DNA from: Epilithonimonas hungarica
Lineage (GTDB): Bacteria > Bacteroidota > Bacteroidia > Flavobacteriales > Weeksellaceae
Length of the DNA stretch: 64,000 bases
Assembly: GCF_900102265.1 (NCBI RefSeq)
Contig: NZ_FNBH01000002.1
Location: forward strand, 806,001-870,000
Reading direction: 5' to 3'
Each line of letters begins with the position of its first letter. The stretch's first letter is position 1. The position numbers and the translations under genes were made by a program. Positions 1-8,687 of this stretch are shown here, piece after piece. The notes under the pieces were generated by a model. The model saw only the letters and a program-made list of their open reading frames with translations. It ran no database searches and was not told the origin of the DNA.

Positions 1-631
1 CTGAAGTCGGGTTAGGATATACTGTCATATTTTTTTTGTTGACATCATTTACCGCCATTAATGGTGTAGCAGTAACAGCAATATCGTCTACACTTAAAAC
101 ATTACCATTTGTATAATCGTTGACCCATGATAGATAGATCGTCTGCCCAGCATAGGCCGAAAGATCTACGGTGTATGGCGTGAGATCCGCTATAGGAGAA
201 TTGACCGCATGGGCAACTGCCAATATATTTGTGAAAGAAGCTTTTGCAGTATTAGTCGTAGAGATCTTTACTTTGAATCCATCATCATATGGGCTAACAT
301 CACTTGATCTGGCAAAAAATTCCAGAGAAATTGTTGAGTTTGCTGGTAAGGTAATAGAAGGCGTAATCATCCAACGATCAGCAGGAGCTACAACCGTAAA
401 CCAAGAAGGAGCACTGGCAACGGTGTTACCACTTTCCGAAACCCAAGATATAATATTCCATGCTTTAGGAAGCATTGTTGCATATGTCCCAAATGGTGTG
501 TTTGCATCATTATATAATGTCCAGCCGGCACCTTCCAAATCTGTGGTCTCTTCAAAACTTTCTGTAAAAACAGAAGTTTGGGCTATTCCAAAAATTGGTA
601 AAAATAAAGCAGTCAGTAGAAGTTTTTTCAT
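1..631 (-). CDS. Secreted choice-of-anchor J / cleaved-adhesin type protein with type IX sorting domain, 5' part only
   Basis: Read on the minus strand, an open frame starts with ATG at 631 and runs off the window at base 1, giving 210 codons. Residues 1-18 (MKKLLLTALFLPIFGIAQ) form a signal peptide. Residues of about 20-185 read as a beta-sandwich of the cleaved-adhesin / choice-of-anchor J type: an SFEE element near the start, a WNIISWVSES-like segment, then SLEFFARSSD, YDDGFKVKIS and LSVDDIAV. The last visible residues, NDVNKKNMTVYPNPTS, match the start of a type IX secretion (Por) C-terminal sorting domain. The protein is therefore probably exported by T9SS and held at the cell surface or released. 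Its full length and its ligand cannot be seen. Confidence 0.85.
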   Translation of the reverse strand, partial: MKKLLLTALFLPIFGIAQTSVFTESFEETTDLEGAGWTLYNDANTPFGTYATMLPKAWNIISWVSESGNTVASAPSWFTVVAPADRWMITPSITLPANSTISLEFFARSSDVSPYDDGFKVKISTTNTAKASFTNILAVAHAVNSPIADLTPYTVDLSAYAGQTIYLSWVNDYTNGNVLSVDDIAVTATPLMAVNDVNKKNMTVYPNPTS

Positions 632-664
632 AATATTTTTTTTAAAAATTTTAAATAAAGATAT

Positions 665-693
665 AAAAAAAGCCGTAGAAAAATCTACGGCTT
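665..693 (-). terminator. Rho-independent terminator downstream of rplY
   Basis: Perfect stem AGCCGTAGA (671-679) with TCTACGGCT (684-692) and an AAAA loop. On the minus strand it is followed by a run of T. It separates rplY from the adhesin-like gene. Confidence 0.85.
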
Positions 694-719
694 AATATTA
701 TAGTATAATAATTTAATTA

Positions 720-1352
720 TTATTCTGCAGAAGTCGCTTCCGGAGAAGCATCTGCTACCACTTCTTCTTCTTCGTCATCATCTTGTCCTGCTGCTGCATT
801 TTTGCTAGCATTTCTAGACATCTTAACAGCAACTACTACTGCATTGTCCGGGTGCATGAAAGAATATTTATCATTTTTAAGACTTTCTACATAGAACTTG
901 TTTCCAATCTTAAGCGGTGTAATATCGACAACGATCTCGTCTGGCAAGTTAGCAGGGATAGCCTTTACTTTTAGTTTTCTGTAAGTTTGTCTTAGAACAC
1001 CTCCGGCAACAACACCTTTAGAACGTCCTGTGATTCTTACAGGAACTTCCATGATCACAGGCTTATCATCAGACAGCTGATAGAAATCAGCGTGGATAAT
1101 TCTGTCTGTAATTGGGTGGAATTGGATATCCTGAAGAACAGCAGGGATTGTTTTTCCGTCAACCTCAATAGATACCGTGTGTGCTTCAGGAGTATAAACC
1201 AATCCTTTGAAGGCTTTCTCTTCTGCAGAGAAGTTCAAAGGAGTCTCACCTCCGTAAACAACACAAGGAACTAATTCAGCATCACGTAAAGCTTTAGTAG
1301 ACTTTTTGCCCACGCTTTCTCTTTTTGTACCTTGAATTGTAATAGATTTCAT
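720..1352 (-). CDS. rplY: 50S ribosomal protein L25/general stress protein Ctc
   Basis: This 210-residue protein has the Ctc-type long form of L25. An N-terminal 5S-rRNA-binding beta-barrel (about 1-95, with [26 protein letters not shown]) is followed by the C-terminal TL5/Ctc domain (about 100-185, with [16 protein letters not shown]). An acidic tail rich in D, E and A ends the protein. L25 binds 5S rRNA at the central protuberance of the large subunit. It lies 43 bases downstream of prs, a pairing that is common in bacteria, and both may be co-transcribed. A TATCTTTG box in the gap suggests rplY also has its own promoter. Confidence 0.95.
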   Translation of the reverse strand: MKSITIQGTKRESVGKKSTKALRDAELVPCVVYGGETPLNFSAEEKAFKGLVYTPEAHTVSIEVDGKTIPAVLQDIQFHPITDRIIHADFYQLSDDKPVIMEVPVRITGRSKGVVAGGVLRQTYRKLKVKAIPANLPDEIVVDITPLKIGNKFYVESLKNDKYSFMHPDNAVVVAVKMSRNASKNAAAGQDDDEEEEVVADASPEATSAE

Positions 1353-1377
1353 TTTGTATAAAATTATTTTAAGGGTG

Positions 1378-1385
1378 CAAAGATA
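1378..1385 (-). promoter_or_regulatory. Candidate -7 promoter box for rplY
   Basis: TATCTTTG on the minus strand fits the Bacteroidota -7 consensus TAnnTTTG and lies 25 bases upstream of the rplY ATG. No clear TTTG -33 box was seen. Confidence 0.5.
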
Positions 1386-1395
1386 TTAATTTTTT

Positions 1396-2334
1396 TTAAA
1401 TAATAAACTTCTCACTTATAGATTTGTGCTCGTGTACCATATTCATTACATCGGCAAACAATTCGGCACAGGAAAGCACTCTGATCTTTGATGATTTCTC
1501 TGTTTTTTGTGGAATCGAATCTGTCACAATCACTTCTAATAATTTTGAATTTTCTATATTTTCATAAGCTTTTCCGGAAAGAACACCGTGGGTTGCCATT
1601 GCTCTTACAGATTTTGCGCCTTTTTCCATCAAGATGTCAGCTGCTTTACAAAGTGTACCTGCTGTATCTATCATATCATCAATAAGGATCACGTTCCTGT
1701 CTTTAACGTCACCAATTAGGAACATTTCTTCTACTACGTTAGCTTTTTTTCTTTCTTTATAACAGATCACCACTTCTGCCCCAAGATGTCCTGCATAATT
1801 TTTCGCTCTTTTTGCACCACCCATATCTGGTGAAGCAATCGTCAAATTATCAAGATCTAGAGATTGGATATATTTTACAAAAATCGTAGAAGCATACAGA
1901 TGGTCAACAGGAATCTCGAAGAAACCCTGGATCTGATCTGCGTGAAGATCCATTGTCATAATTCTAGTCGCTCCCGCTGCAGTCAAAAGATTCGCAACCA
2001 ATTTTGCTCCGATCGGAGCTCTTGGTTTGTCTTTCCTGTCTTGTCTTGCTAAACCATAATAAGGAATTACGACGGTAATATTTTTGGCAGACGCTCTTTT
2101 TGCGGCGTCTATCATTAATAACAATTCCAAAAGATTATCTGCTGGCGGGAATGTAGATGCGATAAGGAAAACCCGGCTTCCTCTCACAGATTGTTCCAAA
2201 ACCGGCTCAAATTCTCCGTCGCTGAAATGCTGAATATTAATTTTGCCAAGTGGCTGCCCATAACTCTGAGCAATTTTTTCTGCCAACTCGTGGCTGGTTC
2301 TGGTAGAAAACAAATAACTTGCTTGATCTGACAT
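1396..2334 (-). CDS. prs: Ribose-phosphate pyrophosphokinase
   Basis: PRPP synthetase makes phosphoribosyl pyrophosphate from ribose 5-phosphate and ATP for purine, pyrimidine, histidine and NAD synthesis. The 312-residue length is standard for class I enzymes. Visible signatures are the N-terminal FSDGE segment, the substrate region with DLHADQIQGFF (about residues 128-138), and the PRPP-binding loop VILIDDMIDTAGT near residue 215. The ATG at 2334 is preceded 13 bases upstream by a TAAATTTG promoter-like box (2348-2355). The product supplies PRPP to reactions such as the NadC step encoded elsewhere in the window. Confidence 0.97.
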   Translation of the reverse strand: MSDQASYLFSTRTSHELAEKIAQSYGQPLGKINIQHFSDGEFEPVLEQSVRGSRVFLIASTFPPADNLLELLLMIDAAKRASAKNITVVIPYYGLARQDRKDKPRAPIGAKLVANLLTAAGATRIMTMDLHADQIQGFFEIPVDHLYASTIFVKYIQSLDLDNLTIASPDMGGAKRAKNYAGHLGAEVVICYKERKKANVVEEMFLIGDVKDRNVILIDDMIDTAGTLCKAADILMEKGAKSVRAMATHGVLSGKAYENIENSKLLEVIVTDSIPQKTEKSSKIRVLSCAELFADVMNMVHEHKSISEKFII

Positions 2335-2347
2335 TTTTACTTTTTTG

Positions 2348-2355
2348 CAAATTTA
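2348..2355 (-). promoter_or_regulatory. Candidate -7 promoter box for prs
   Basis: TAAATTTG on the minus strand fits TAnnTTTG, 13 bases upstream of the prs start. The -33 element is not clear. Confidence 0.4.
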
Positions 2356-2481
2356 AAAAATAATGAAAAGTTTGAAAGCCTATTTCCGAACTTTTCATAA
2401 ATAGATTTTTATTTTTTATAAGATATAATATTCCATCACCTATTATCATTGATCTCAACAAGAATTGATAAAAGTGATTTT

Positions 2482-2517
2482 ATAAAAAAAGACCAAAATA
2501 TTTCTATTTTGGTCTTT
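2482..2517 (-). terminator. Terminator of the bacilliredoxin gene
   Basis: Stem AAAGACCAAAATA (2488-2500) with TATTTTGGTCTTT (2505-2517), a 4-base loop, and a T-run on the minus strand. It ends the bacilliredoxin transcript before prs. Confidence 0.85.
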
Positions 2518-2523
2518 CTGTTC

Positions 2524-2934
2524 TTAACAATATTCTTCGAAAGCGGCCTGAAGATTAGCAGCAATCGCGCCTGCAGGATTACCCTCGATGTGGTGTCTTT
2601 CCAGCATATGCACCAACTCTCCGTCTTTGAAAAGCGCCACACAAGGCGAACTTGGAGGAAACGGTGCCAGCAATCTTCTCGCTTCTGCAACCGCATCTGT
2701 ATCAAAGCCTGCAAAAGCAGTTACCAAATGGTCTGGCTTCTTTTCTCCCGTCAAAGAGTAAACTACGCCTGGCCTTGCTGCTCCAGCTGCACATCCACAA
2801 ACTGAATTGATGACCAATAGTGTTGTTCCTTCCTGTTTAAGAGCTGCGTCAACTTGTGCCGGTGTTGTAAGGTCTTCAAAACCTTTATCTGTAAGTTCTG
2901 CCTTCATTGGCAATACTAAATCTGCTGGATACAT
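2524..2934 (-). CDS. BrxA/BrxB family bacilliredoxin
   Basis: This 136-residue cytosolic protein belongs to the YphP/YqiW (DUF1094) thioredoxin-like family. The redox motif C46-G47-C48 in NSVCGCAAGAARPG is the CGC active site used to remove bacillithiol from S-bacillithiolated proteins in Firmicutes. It is followed by a conserved DHLVTAFAGFDTDAV-type segment and by SSPCVALFKDGELV, typical of the fold. Flavobacteria carry bacillithiol in several genera, so this role is plausible here but is inferred from family. The gene is single, with its own promoter-like box (TAAATTTG at 2968-2975) and a strong terminator. Confidence 0.9.
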   Translation of the reverse strand: MYPADLVLPMKAELTDKGFEDLTTPAQVDAALKQEGTTLLVINSVCGCAAGAARPGVVYSLTGEKKPDHLVTAFAGFDTDAVAEARRLLAPFPPSSPCVALFKDGELVHMLERHHIEGNPAGAIAANLQAAFEEYC

Positions 2935-2967
2935 AGTAAAATATATTTTAGGTTAATTTCTGAATTG

Positions 2968-2975
2968 CAAATTTA
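2968..2975 (-). promoter_or_regulatory. Candidate -7 promoter box for the bacilliredoxin gene
   Basis: TAAATTTG on the minus strand, 33 bases upstream of the ATG at 2934. It matches TAnnTTTG; the -33 part was not resolved. Confidence 0.4.
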
Positions 2976-3064
2976 ATCAATTATTATTTTGATTATCACA
3001 TTAATGATTCTATTAAAATCATTCCAAAAATCTATTGAGTCATTTTGTCCAGGTTTTCCAAAAT

Positions 3065-3092
3065 AAAAAACCTTGAATCCGAAAATCCAAGG
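3065..3092 (-). terminator. Probable terminator at the end of the dcw-yqeY transcript
   Basis: Short stem CCTTG (3071-3075) with CAAGG (3088-3092), followed on the minus strand by TTTTTTATTTT. It is the first such signal downstream of yqeY. The stem is short, so confidence is moderate. Confidence 0.5.
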
Positions 3093-3129
3093 CTTTAATC
3101 AAATCGATATGCAAATTAAGTATATCCGT

Positions 3130-3197
3130 AGAGAATAAATGATAAAATATTAATGATAAATGATATCAATTATCGTTTATCAACTATCATTTATAAA
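3130..3197. repeat. AT-rich repeat of the ATTTATCAATTATCA family, downstream of yqeY
   Basis: This stretch is made of repeated and inverted ATGATAAATGAT / ATCAATTATCGTTTATCA units. The same vocabulary recurs at 5620-5683, 11096-11134, 20600-20680 and 21582-21612, so it looks like a dispersed repeat family. Confidence 0.6.
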
Positions 3198-3644
3198 TTA
3201 AGAAAGTAACTTTTTGACCATTTCGGAAATGCTCTTTCCGTCTGATTTTCCGGCCAATGCTTTGGAAGCAACGCCCATTACTTTTCCTAAATCTTTAATA
3301 GATTCTGCTCCGGTTTCAGAAATTATTGCTTTTATTTCCGATTCCAATTCCTCGGCAGACAATTGTTTCGGAAGAAACTTCTCAATCACTTTCGACTGAG
3401 CTTCTTCCACTTCGGCAAGATCTGTTCTTCCCTGAGCTTTAAACTGCTCATAAGAATCCTTTCTCTGCTTTATCATTCTTTGCAAAATAGCAATCTCCTG
3501 TTCTGCAGTAACTTCAGCACCTCTGGCTTCGGTTTGTAATAAAAGAATTTGAGATTTTACTGCTCTCAGAGAGTCCAAAGCCACACGGTCTTTTTCTCTC
3601 ATCGCTGTTTTGATGGCTTCGCTTATTATAGTTTCTAAACTCAT
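3198..3644 (-). CDS. GatB/YqeY domain-containing protein
   Basis: This 148-residue protein is a stand-alone YqeY. The family resembles the tail domain of GatB, the tRNA-binding subunit of Glu/Asp-tRNA amidotransferase, and is thought to act on tRNA, though its exact reaction is not settled. The helical N-terminal half (LETIISEAIKTAMREKDRVALDSLRAVKSQI) and the C-terminal GKVMGVASKALAGKSDG segment are characteristic. It is the last gene after ftsZ on the same strand, about 100 bases downstream, and is likely co-transcribed with it. That gap contains repeat-like AT-rich sequence but no terminator. Confidence 0.93.
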   Translation of the reverse strand: MSLETIISEAIKTAMREKDRVALDSLRAVKSQILLLQTEARGAEVTAEQEIAILQRMIKQRKDSYEQFKAQGRTDLAEVEEAQSKVIEKFLPKQLSAEELESEIKAIISETGAESIKDLGKVMGVASKALAGKSDGKSISEMVKKLLS

Positions 3645-3746
3645 TTTGTTTGTATTAATTTAAAAGGTATTAATGATTTATGATTAAAATGTAAAACGAA
3701 CTTCTGGTATCGTTAATACATTTCACACGAATACATCAGTACAATT

Positions 3747-5606
3747 TTAGTCTACATCTTTATTAAGGAAACGGTTTTCTCTCAATTGCATGCTTCCGTT
3801 GTTATCAGACAAATAAGTGTTGATATTCTGGTCGGATGCGTTAGAACCATCGATGTTGATGTTCTTTCTCTTGAAAGCAGGAACTGTTTCGAAAACATTT
3901 TCATTATCCAATTGCTGGTAACGGGAATTGAATTCTCTCAGCTTGTTTCTTCTTTCCAAAGCCTTTGACGTATCAGGAGTTTTGTTGAAGAAAGTAAATC
4001 CGTTCTCAGTTTCCTGAACAGGTTCTGGTTTTTTCTCTTCTACAATTTCTTCCTTAGTTTCAACAGCGAAAGAAAATGTGGTTGGTTTTTCAACCTTTTC
4101 TTCGATAACGAACTCTTCCTTTGCTTCCGCAACAATTTCTTTTTCGATTACAGGAAATTCTTCTTCAACAGCCGGTTCGTTGATTGTAAAAGTTACTTCA
4201 ACAGGTTTTTCGATTTCCTCTTCTTTGAAAGAAGCTTTTGGCTTATCCTCAACTTCGAAAGTAAAAGACTGCGCTTCCAGATCAATCTCTTCGTAGCTTT
4301 CTTCCTCGAAAGTGAAAAGGTTGTACTCCTGCTTTTCGTTGTTGTAATCATTTGAGAAATCTTGGACCTCCTCGTTCTCGATGATTTGAGTTTCAGTTTC
4401 AACTTCTTCCACAAGGCTTTCTGCAACCGAATTAGTTGGAAAGTTCGAAGTTCCGAAATCGTCCTCATCTTCTAGGCGAAAAAAATTTTTCCCAGATTCA
4501 GTCTGTGGTTTTACATCTTCCTGAGCTCTTGTTTTGAAAGGCGACTCTCTGTGTCTTGAAGGATTTGGTCTGTCTTCCAAAGAATATTTGATAGTTTCAG
4601 TAACACCAGAATGCTTCTTGTTATCGTTAGAAAAACCTGTAGCAATCACCAAAACGCTCACTGCATCGCCCAATTCCTCATCAGTTCCAACTCCAAAAAT
4701 GATATCAGCCGTATTTCCAGCCTCTTTCTGGATGTAATCCATAATTACACCGATTTCGTCCATCGTAACTTCGGAAACACCACTTCTGATTAGCAAAAGC
4801 ACATTCTTTGCACCGGTGATTTTGTTATCATTCAACAATGGGGAATCCAATGCTTTTTTCACAGCTTCTTCCGCTTTTTTCTCGCCGGTTGCAACACCAG
4901 TTGACATCAATGCTGTTCCGGAATTTGCCAAAACAGATTTCGCATCACGGAAGTCAATATTAACATCGAAATAACCTGTAATAACTTCGGCCATTCCTTT
5001 TGCTGCATTCGTCAAAACTTCATCGGCTTTAGAAAATCCTTGCTTGAAGCCAAGATTTCCGAATTGCTGTCTCAATTTATCGTTGTTAATAACAATAAGG
5101 GAATCGACATTATTTCTTAATTTATCAAGACCTAATTCTGCCTGGTCCAATCTTCTTTTTCCTTCAAAACTAAAAGGCACAGTTACGATCCCTACTGTCA
5201 GAATCCCCATTTCCTTCGCCACTTTTGCGATCACAGGAGCAGCACCAGTGCCGGTTCCACCGCCCATTCCGGCAGTTATGAAGACCATTTTGGTGTTTTG
5301 TCCCATTGCCGCTTTGATTTCATCGATACTTTCGATGGCCGCCTTTTCGCCTACTTCCGGGTCAGCGCCTGCTCCCAAACCTTCTGTCATAGAAATTCCT
5401 AGCTGAACTTTATTAGAAACCGGATTGTTATCCAAAGTCTGGGCATCTGTATTACAGATCACGAAATCCACACCGTAGATCCCTTTTTCGTACATATGCT
5501 TCAAAGCGTTGTTTCCACCGCCTCCAACACCAATCACTTTGATGATGGAGGAATTCCCTTTTGGAAGGTCAAATGAAAATCCTTGTGTATTAGTTATATT
5601 GTCCAT
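3747..5606 (-). CDS. ftsZ: Cell division protein FtsZ
   Basis: FtsZ is the tubulin-like GTPase that forms the Z-ring. The 619-residue protein has an N-terminal GTPase domain (to about residue 335) with GVGGGGNNALKHM at 26-38 and the tubulin signature GGGTGTGA at 115-122. The catalytic loop region NVNIDFRDAKSVL follows. A very long, acidic, low-complexity linker (about 340-590, rich in E, V, K and F) then leads to the C-terminal segment that in other FtsZ proteins binds FtsA. Long linkers are usual in Bacteroidota, and this one nearly doubles the length relative to the E. coli protein. It follows ftsA by 79 bases that hold AT-rich repeat units. Confidence 0.98.
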   Translation of the reverse strand: MDNITNTQGFSFDLPKGNSSIIKVIGVGGGGNNALKHMYEKGIYGVDFVICNTDAQTLDNNPVSNKVQLGISMTEGLGAGADPEVGEKAAIESIDEIKAAMGQNTKMVFITAGMGGGTGTGAAPVIAKVAKEMGILTVGIVTVPFSFEGKRRLDQAELGLDKLRNNVDSLIVINNDKLRQQFGNLGFKQGFSKADEVLTNAAKGMAEVITGYFDVNIDFRDAKSVLANSGTALMSTGVATGEKKAEEAVKKALDSPLLNDNKITGAKNVLLLIRSGVSEVTMDEIGVIMDYIQKEAGNTADIIFGVGTDEELGDAVSVLVIATGFSNDNKKHSGVTETIKYSLEDRPNPSRHRESPFKTRAQEDVKPQTESGKNFFRLEDEDDFGTSNFPTNSVAESLVEEVETETQIIENEEVQDFSNDYNNEKQEYNLFTFEEESYEEIDLEAQSFTFEVEDKPKASFKEEEIEKPVEVTFTINEPAVEEEFPVIEKEIVAEAKEEFVIEEKVEKPTTFSFAVETKEEIVEEKKPEPVQETENGFTFFNKTPDTSKALERRNKLREFNSRYQQLDNENVFETVPAFKRKNINIDGSNASDQNINTYLSDNNGSMQLRENRFLNKDVD

Positions 5607-5619
5607 AGTATTTTATTTT

Positions 5620-5683
5620 ATAATTGATAGTTGATGGATGATAACCGATGAAAACCATTCATCAGTTATCATTGATCATTCAT
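5620..5683. repeat. AT-rich repeat between ftsA and ftsZ
   Basis: The gap carries ATAATTGATAGTTGAT followed by inverted TCATCAGTTATCATTGATC units. Opposed arms GATGGATGATAACCGATG and CATTCATCAGTTATCATT could fold into a hairpin in the ftsA-ftsZ message. Confidence 0.6.
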
Positions 5684-5685
5684 TT

Positions 5686-7065
5686 TTACTCTTCTACTTC
5701 TTCAAAGAATTTTTTCACTTTATCCATTAGAGACTGTCCGAAGGTTGGTTTGCTTCTTCTGTTCTCTTCTTTTGGTTTTGCAGCTTCTTCAATATGCTGA
5801 ACCTGTTGAGGTTTCTCAGCTTCTGCAGTTGGTTGTGCAGCTGGTTCTGCTTTGGCTACAGCTTCATCGATAATTTCCTCTTCGGTTGGAAGGACTCTTT
5901 TATCTCTGATTTTAAGACTTTCCATTAACAAACCAATAGAAGTCGCAAATTCCGGTCCTTTCAGATATTGGTTTTTATCGTTAGCCACATATTCGTTAGC
6001 GAAACCAATTCTGCTGTCGAAACCGGTTGTATAATTCGCCAATTGACGAAGGTTTCTCAAGTTGGAACCACCTCCAGTCAAAACGATTCCTGCAATCAGT
6101 TTTTTCTTTTGCTCGAAAGCGCCGTAAGCTTTTAATTCAGTATTTACCATTTCAAGAATTTCTTCAACTCTTGCATTGATAATCTGAGCCAAAACCTTCA
6201 GTGAAATCTCTTTGTCCGGACGACCATGCAATCCTGGGATTGTCACATACGTGCTATCTTTTTCCAATTCAGGAACAGACGAACCGAATTTCACTTTCAG
6301 CTGTTCTGCGTGTTTCTCGATGATTGAACATCCTTCCTTTATATCATCGGTGATAATTCCACCACCGTAAGGAATCACACAAGTATGACGAATGATGTTA
6401 TCTTTAAAAATCGCGATATCCGTAGTTCCTCCACCGATATCTACAATCGCAACACCAGCTTCTTTTTCTTCTTTAGTCAGAACTGCTTCAGACGATGCCA
6501 AAGGCTCTAATGTCAAAGCTTCCATCTCCAGACCGGCTTCACGAACGCACCTTGCAATGTTTCTGATAGAACCCATCTGTCCCACTACAACGTGGAAATT
6601 AGCTTCTAACCTTTTGCCGTGCATCCCGACCGGTTCCTGGATTTCACCTTCAGAATCAACTTTGTATTCCTGAGGCAAAACGTGGATGATTTCTTCTCCA
6701 GGCAACATTACCAATTTCTTCACCTGGTCTTTTAGTTTCTCGATATCATCTTCTGTGATGTATCTATCCGGATGCTCTCTCATTATATAATCCGAATGCT
6801 GGAGAGAACGGATATGTTTTCCTGCAATCCCGACAGTTACCTTATGGATAGGCACTCCCGCACTGGATTGCGCTTCTGCCACTGCAGTTTTGATGGAATT
6901 GATGGTTTGGGAAATGTTGTTCACGATTCCTTTGTGAACACCAAGACTTTTAGCCTTCCCAACGCCCAGGATCTCGATTTTTCCGTGAGCGTTACGTCTT
7001 CCGACAATGGCGACAATCTTGGTTGTCCCAATGTCCAGACCTACTGAATACTCTTGATTTTCCAT
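5686..7065 (-). CDS. ftsA: Cell division protein FtsA
   Basis: FtsA is the actin-like ATPase that anchors FtsZ filaments to the membrane. At 459 residues it is slightly longer than E. coli FtsA. The phosphate-1 motif is VGLDIGTTKIVAIVG near the N-terminus, the phosphate-2 motif is VAIVDIGGGTTDIAIF near residue 205, and GIVLTGGGSNLRNL is the adenosine motif near residue 325. A variable linker rich in A, E and P (about 395-440) precedes the C-terminal amphipathic helix SLMDKVKKFFEEVEE, which is the expected membrane-targeting sequence. It sits 20 bases downstream of ftsQ. Confidence 0.98.
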   Translation of the reverse strand: MENQEYSVGLDIGTTKIVAIVGRRNAHGKIEILGVGKAKSLGVHKGIVNNISQTINSIKTAVAEAQSSAGVPIHKVTVGIAGKHIRSLQHSDYIMREHPDRYITEDDIEKLKDQVKKLVMLPGEEIIHVLPQEYKVDSEGEIQEPVGMHGKRLEANFHVVVGQMGSIRNIARCVREAGLEMEALTLEPLASSEAVLTKEEKEAGVAIVDIGGGTTDIAIFKDNIIRHTCVIPYGGGIITDDIKEGCSIIEKHAEQLKVKFGSSVPELEKDSTYVTIPGLHGRPDKEISLKVLAQIINARVEEILEMVNTELKAYGAFEQKKKLIAGIVLTGGGSNLRNLRQLANYTTGFDSRIGFANEYVANDKNQYLKGPEFATSIGLLMESLKIRDKRVLPTEEEIIDEAVAKAEPAAQPTAEAEKPQQVQHIEEAAKPKEENRRSKPTFGQSLMDKVKKFFEEVEE

Positions 7066-7085
7066 TATATGCTCGATTTGATTTT

Positions 7086-8111
7086 TTATTCTACTACTAC
7101 TTTTGCTTTTTTCTTTTTATCAGAAGACGATTTGGAAGTGGTTTCCTTTTTCTTTTCCGAAGATTTTTTCGGTTCAGATTTCTTCTCTACTTTTTTCGGT
7201 TTAGAAGTTTCTTTCTTGACCTCTGATTTTTTAGCTTCAGTTTTTTTTATTTTCTTCGGTTCCTGTTTTGGTTCCGATTTTTTAGTTTCTGTTTTTGCCG
7301 GAACTGATGTTAATAATTGCGTCGGCTTTTCTTCCGGTTTTGCAATTTCAATTTTTGGTGCATTTCTCAGAATGCTGTCATTTTCTTTGAAATAAGGATT
7401 CAGTGTGGTTACAATCTGATTATTATATTTAACCGAAATCTTTTTGTATTTCTCAGGATTTTGATAAACCAGATATTTCTCTACAAAAGTTTTAAATCCT
7501 TTAACCTTGAAATCAATATTTTCTAAATCTCCAATCTCAACTTTGTAATTACCATCGCTTGTCAGAAGATTATAATTGTCTTTTTCTTTCTTGATTCCGA
7601 TGAAATATTTTTTACTGAAATCATCTTTGTCAATTTTCTCAACCAATTGTCCCAGTTCCTGATATTCCGAAGCATCTACATCGCCCATCACCAACATACA
7701 CGGATAAGAAAAGTTTCTCGAAATCGGGAATTCTACGCCTTTTTCGTCCACATAAAAATCTTTTCCATTTTTATTCAACCTGAAAACCGGAACTCTTTGC
7801 TTAATATCAACATTAAGGTTTCCGTTCAGATTCATATAAACATTCGCACTGTCAACGAATGGATTTTCATTAATTTTTTTCTCTAATTCCGGAATCTTCA
7901 CATCCCCGATTTTTCTTGTCGGATTGTATTGTTTCACCAAATCCTTGATGTCTTTCTCATCAATGAAATAAACCGGCGTTTTGGTCTGGTTCATATTGAT
8001 AGACACATTCTCCATCTTGGCGTTGTTGAAACGCTTCAACGAGAAACTGAGCAGAAATCCAAAAAGGACGACTGTTACCAATATCTTCAATATTCTCCAC
8101 TTATTTTTCAT
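7086..8111 (-). CDS. ftsQ: Cell division protein FtsQ
   Basis: FtsQ is a bitopic divisome scaffold with a short cytoplasmic N-terminus, one membrane segment (about residues 9-24, ILVTVVLFGFLLSF) and a periplasmic POTRA domain followed by the FtsQ beta domain (about 40-240). Position between murC and ftsA supports the call. The last 80 or so residues form an unusual tail made almost only of K, E, S, P and T with many KK and EPK units. As this end is periplasmic in FtsQ, the charged tail should face peptidoglycan. It is a lineage-specific extension of unknown role. Confidence 0.92.
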   Translation of the reverse strand: MKNKWRILKILVTVVLFGFLLSFSLKRFNNAKMENVSINMNQTKTPVYFIDEKDIKDLVKQYNPTRKIGDVKIPELEKKINENPFVDSANVYMNLNGNLNVDIKQRVPVFRLNKNGKDFYVDEKGVEFPISRNFSYPCMLVMGDVDASEYQELGQLVEKIDKDDFSKKYFIGIKKEKDNYNLLTSDGNYKVEIGDLENIDFKVKGFKTFVEKYLVYQNPEKYKKISVKYNNQIVTTLNPYFKENDSILRNAPKIEIAKPEEKPTQLLTSVPAKTETKKSEPKQEPKKIKKTEAKKSEVKKETSKPKKVEKKSEPKKSSEKKKETTSKSSSDKKKKAKVVVE

Positions 8112-8165
8112 TCTCTATAACTCGTTATCAATGCAATCAGCATCAAATATTTCTTTTATTTATTC

Positions 8166-8687
8166 TTATCTGCTTTTCGATTTTTTATCATAATTTTTAA
8201 CCGTCTTCAGCATATAATTGAAATTCTCTTTTAATTCTGATTCATAGTCCCAATCGTCCATTTCGGTTTTCCCGTGTCCGAGGGAAGTCATATGAATCAC
8301 TTTATTTTTATCAATCCAAAAACTAACACTCCATCCAATTATGTCTTCTGCATCGGACATATTTGTATAAGTTATACTTTGGCTTGCAAAAACTCTTTCC
8401 CCATTTTTCAATAGAAAATAATCGTTGTACAATTCCCACCAATTATTACTATTTTCTTTCCATTCTCGGGAGATTTTCACAATCTCATTTCCCTTCTTCT
8501 CATAATGGTAATGAATCGTTTTCTTCTTACCTTTTACCTGAAACTGATATTTAGTTATCTGTGAATCTTTATCAATGATTTCAGAATACTTATTTATATT
8601 TTCGACTTCTATCAAATCCGCTTTCGACTGTGAAAATCCCAACCCGAAAACTAAAACAAATAGCAAGAAGAAAATTTTTAGTTTCAT
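8166..8687 (-). CDS. Secreted hypothetical protein inserted between murC and ftsQ
   Basis: I do not recognise a family for this 173-residue protein. Residues 1-20 (MKLKIFFLLFVLVFGLGFSQ) form a signal peptide, so the product should be periplasmic or surface exposed. The rest is rich in aromatic and charged residues with alternating strands (TKYQFQVKGKKKTIHYHYEK, WKENSNNWWELYNDYFLL, GWSVSFWIDKNKVIHM), suggesting a small beta-rich domain. Its ATG overlaps the murC stop (ATGA), so it is translationally coupled to murC. It is not a standard member of the dcw cluster. Confidence 0.75.
   Translation of the reverse strand: MKLKIFFLLFVLVFGLGFSQSKADLIEVENINKYSEIIDKDSQITKYQFQVKGKKKTIHYHYEKKGNEIVKISREWKENSNNWWELYNDYFLLKNGERVFASQSITYTNMSDAEDIIGWSVSFWIDKNKVIHMTSLGHGKTEMDDWDYESELKENFNYMLKTVKNYDKKSKSR

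Noticed and set aside
171-695. Plus-strand frame of 174 codons at the window start
   Set aside because: The minus strand reads a signal peptide, an adhesin-like domain and a type IX tail across the same bases, and the plus frame runs through the rplY terminator.
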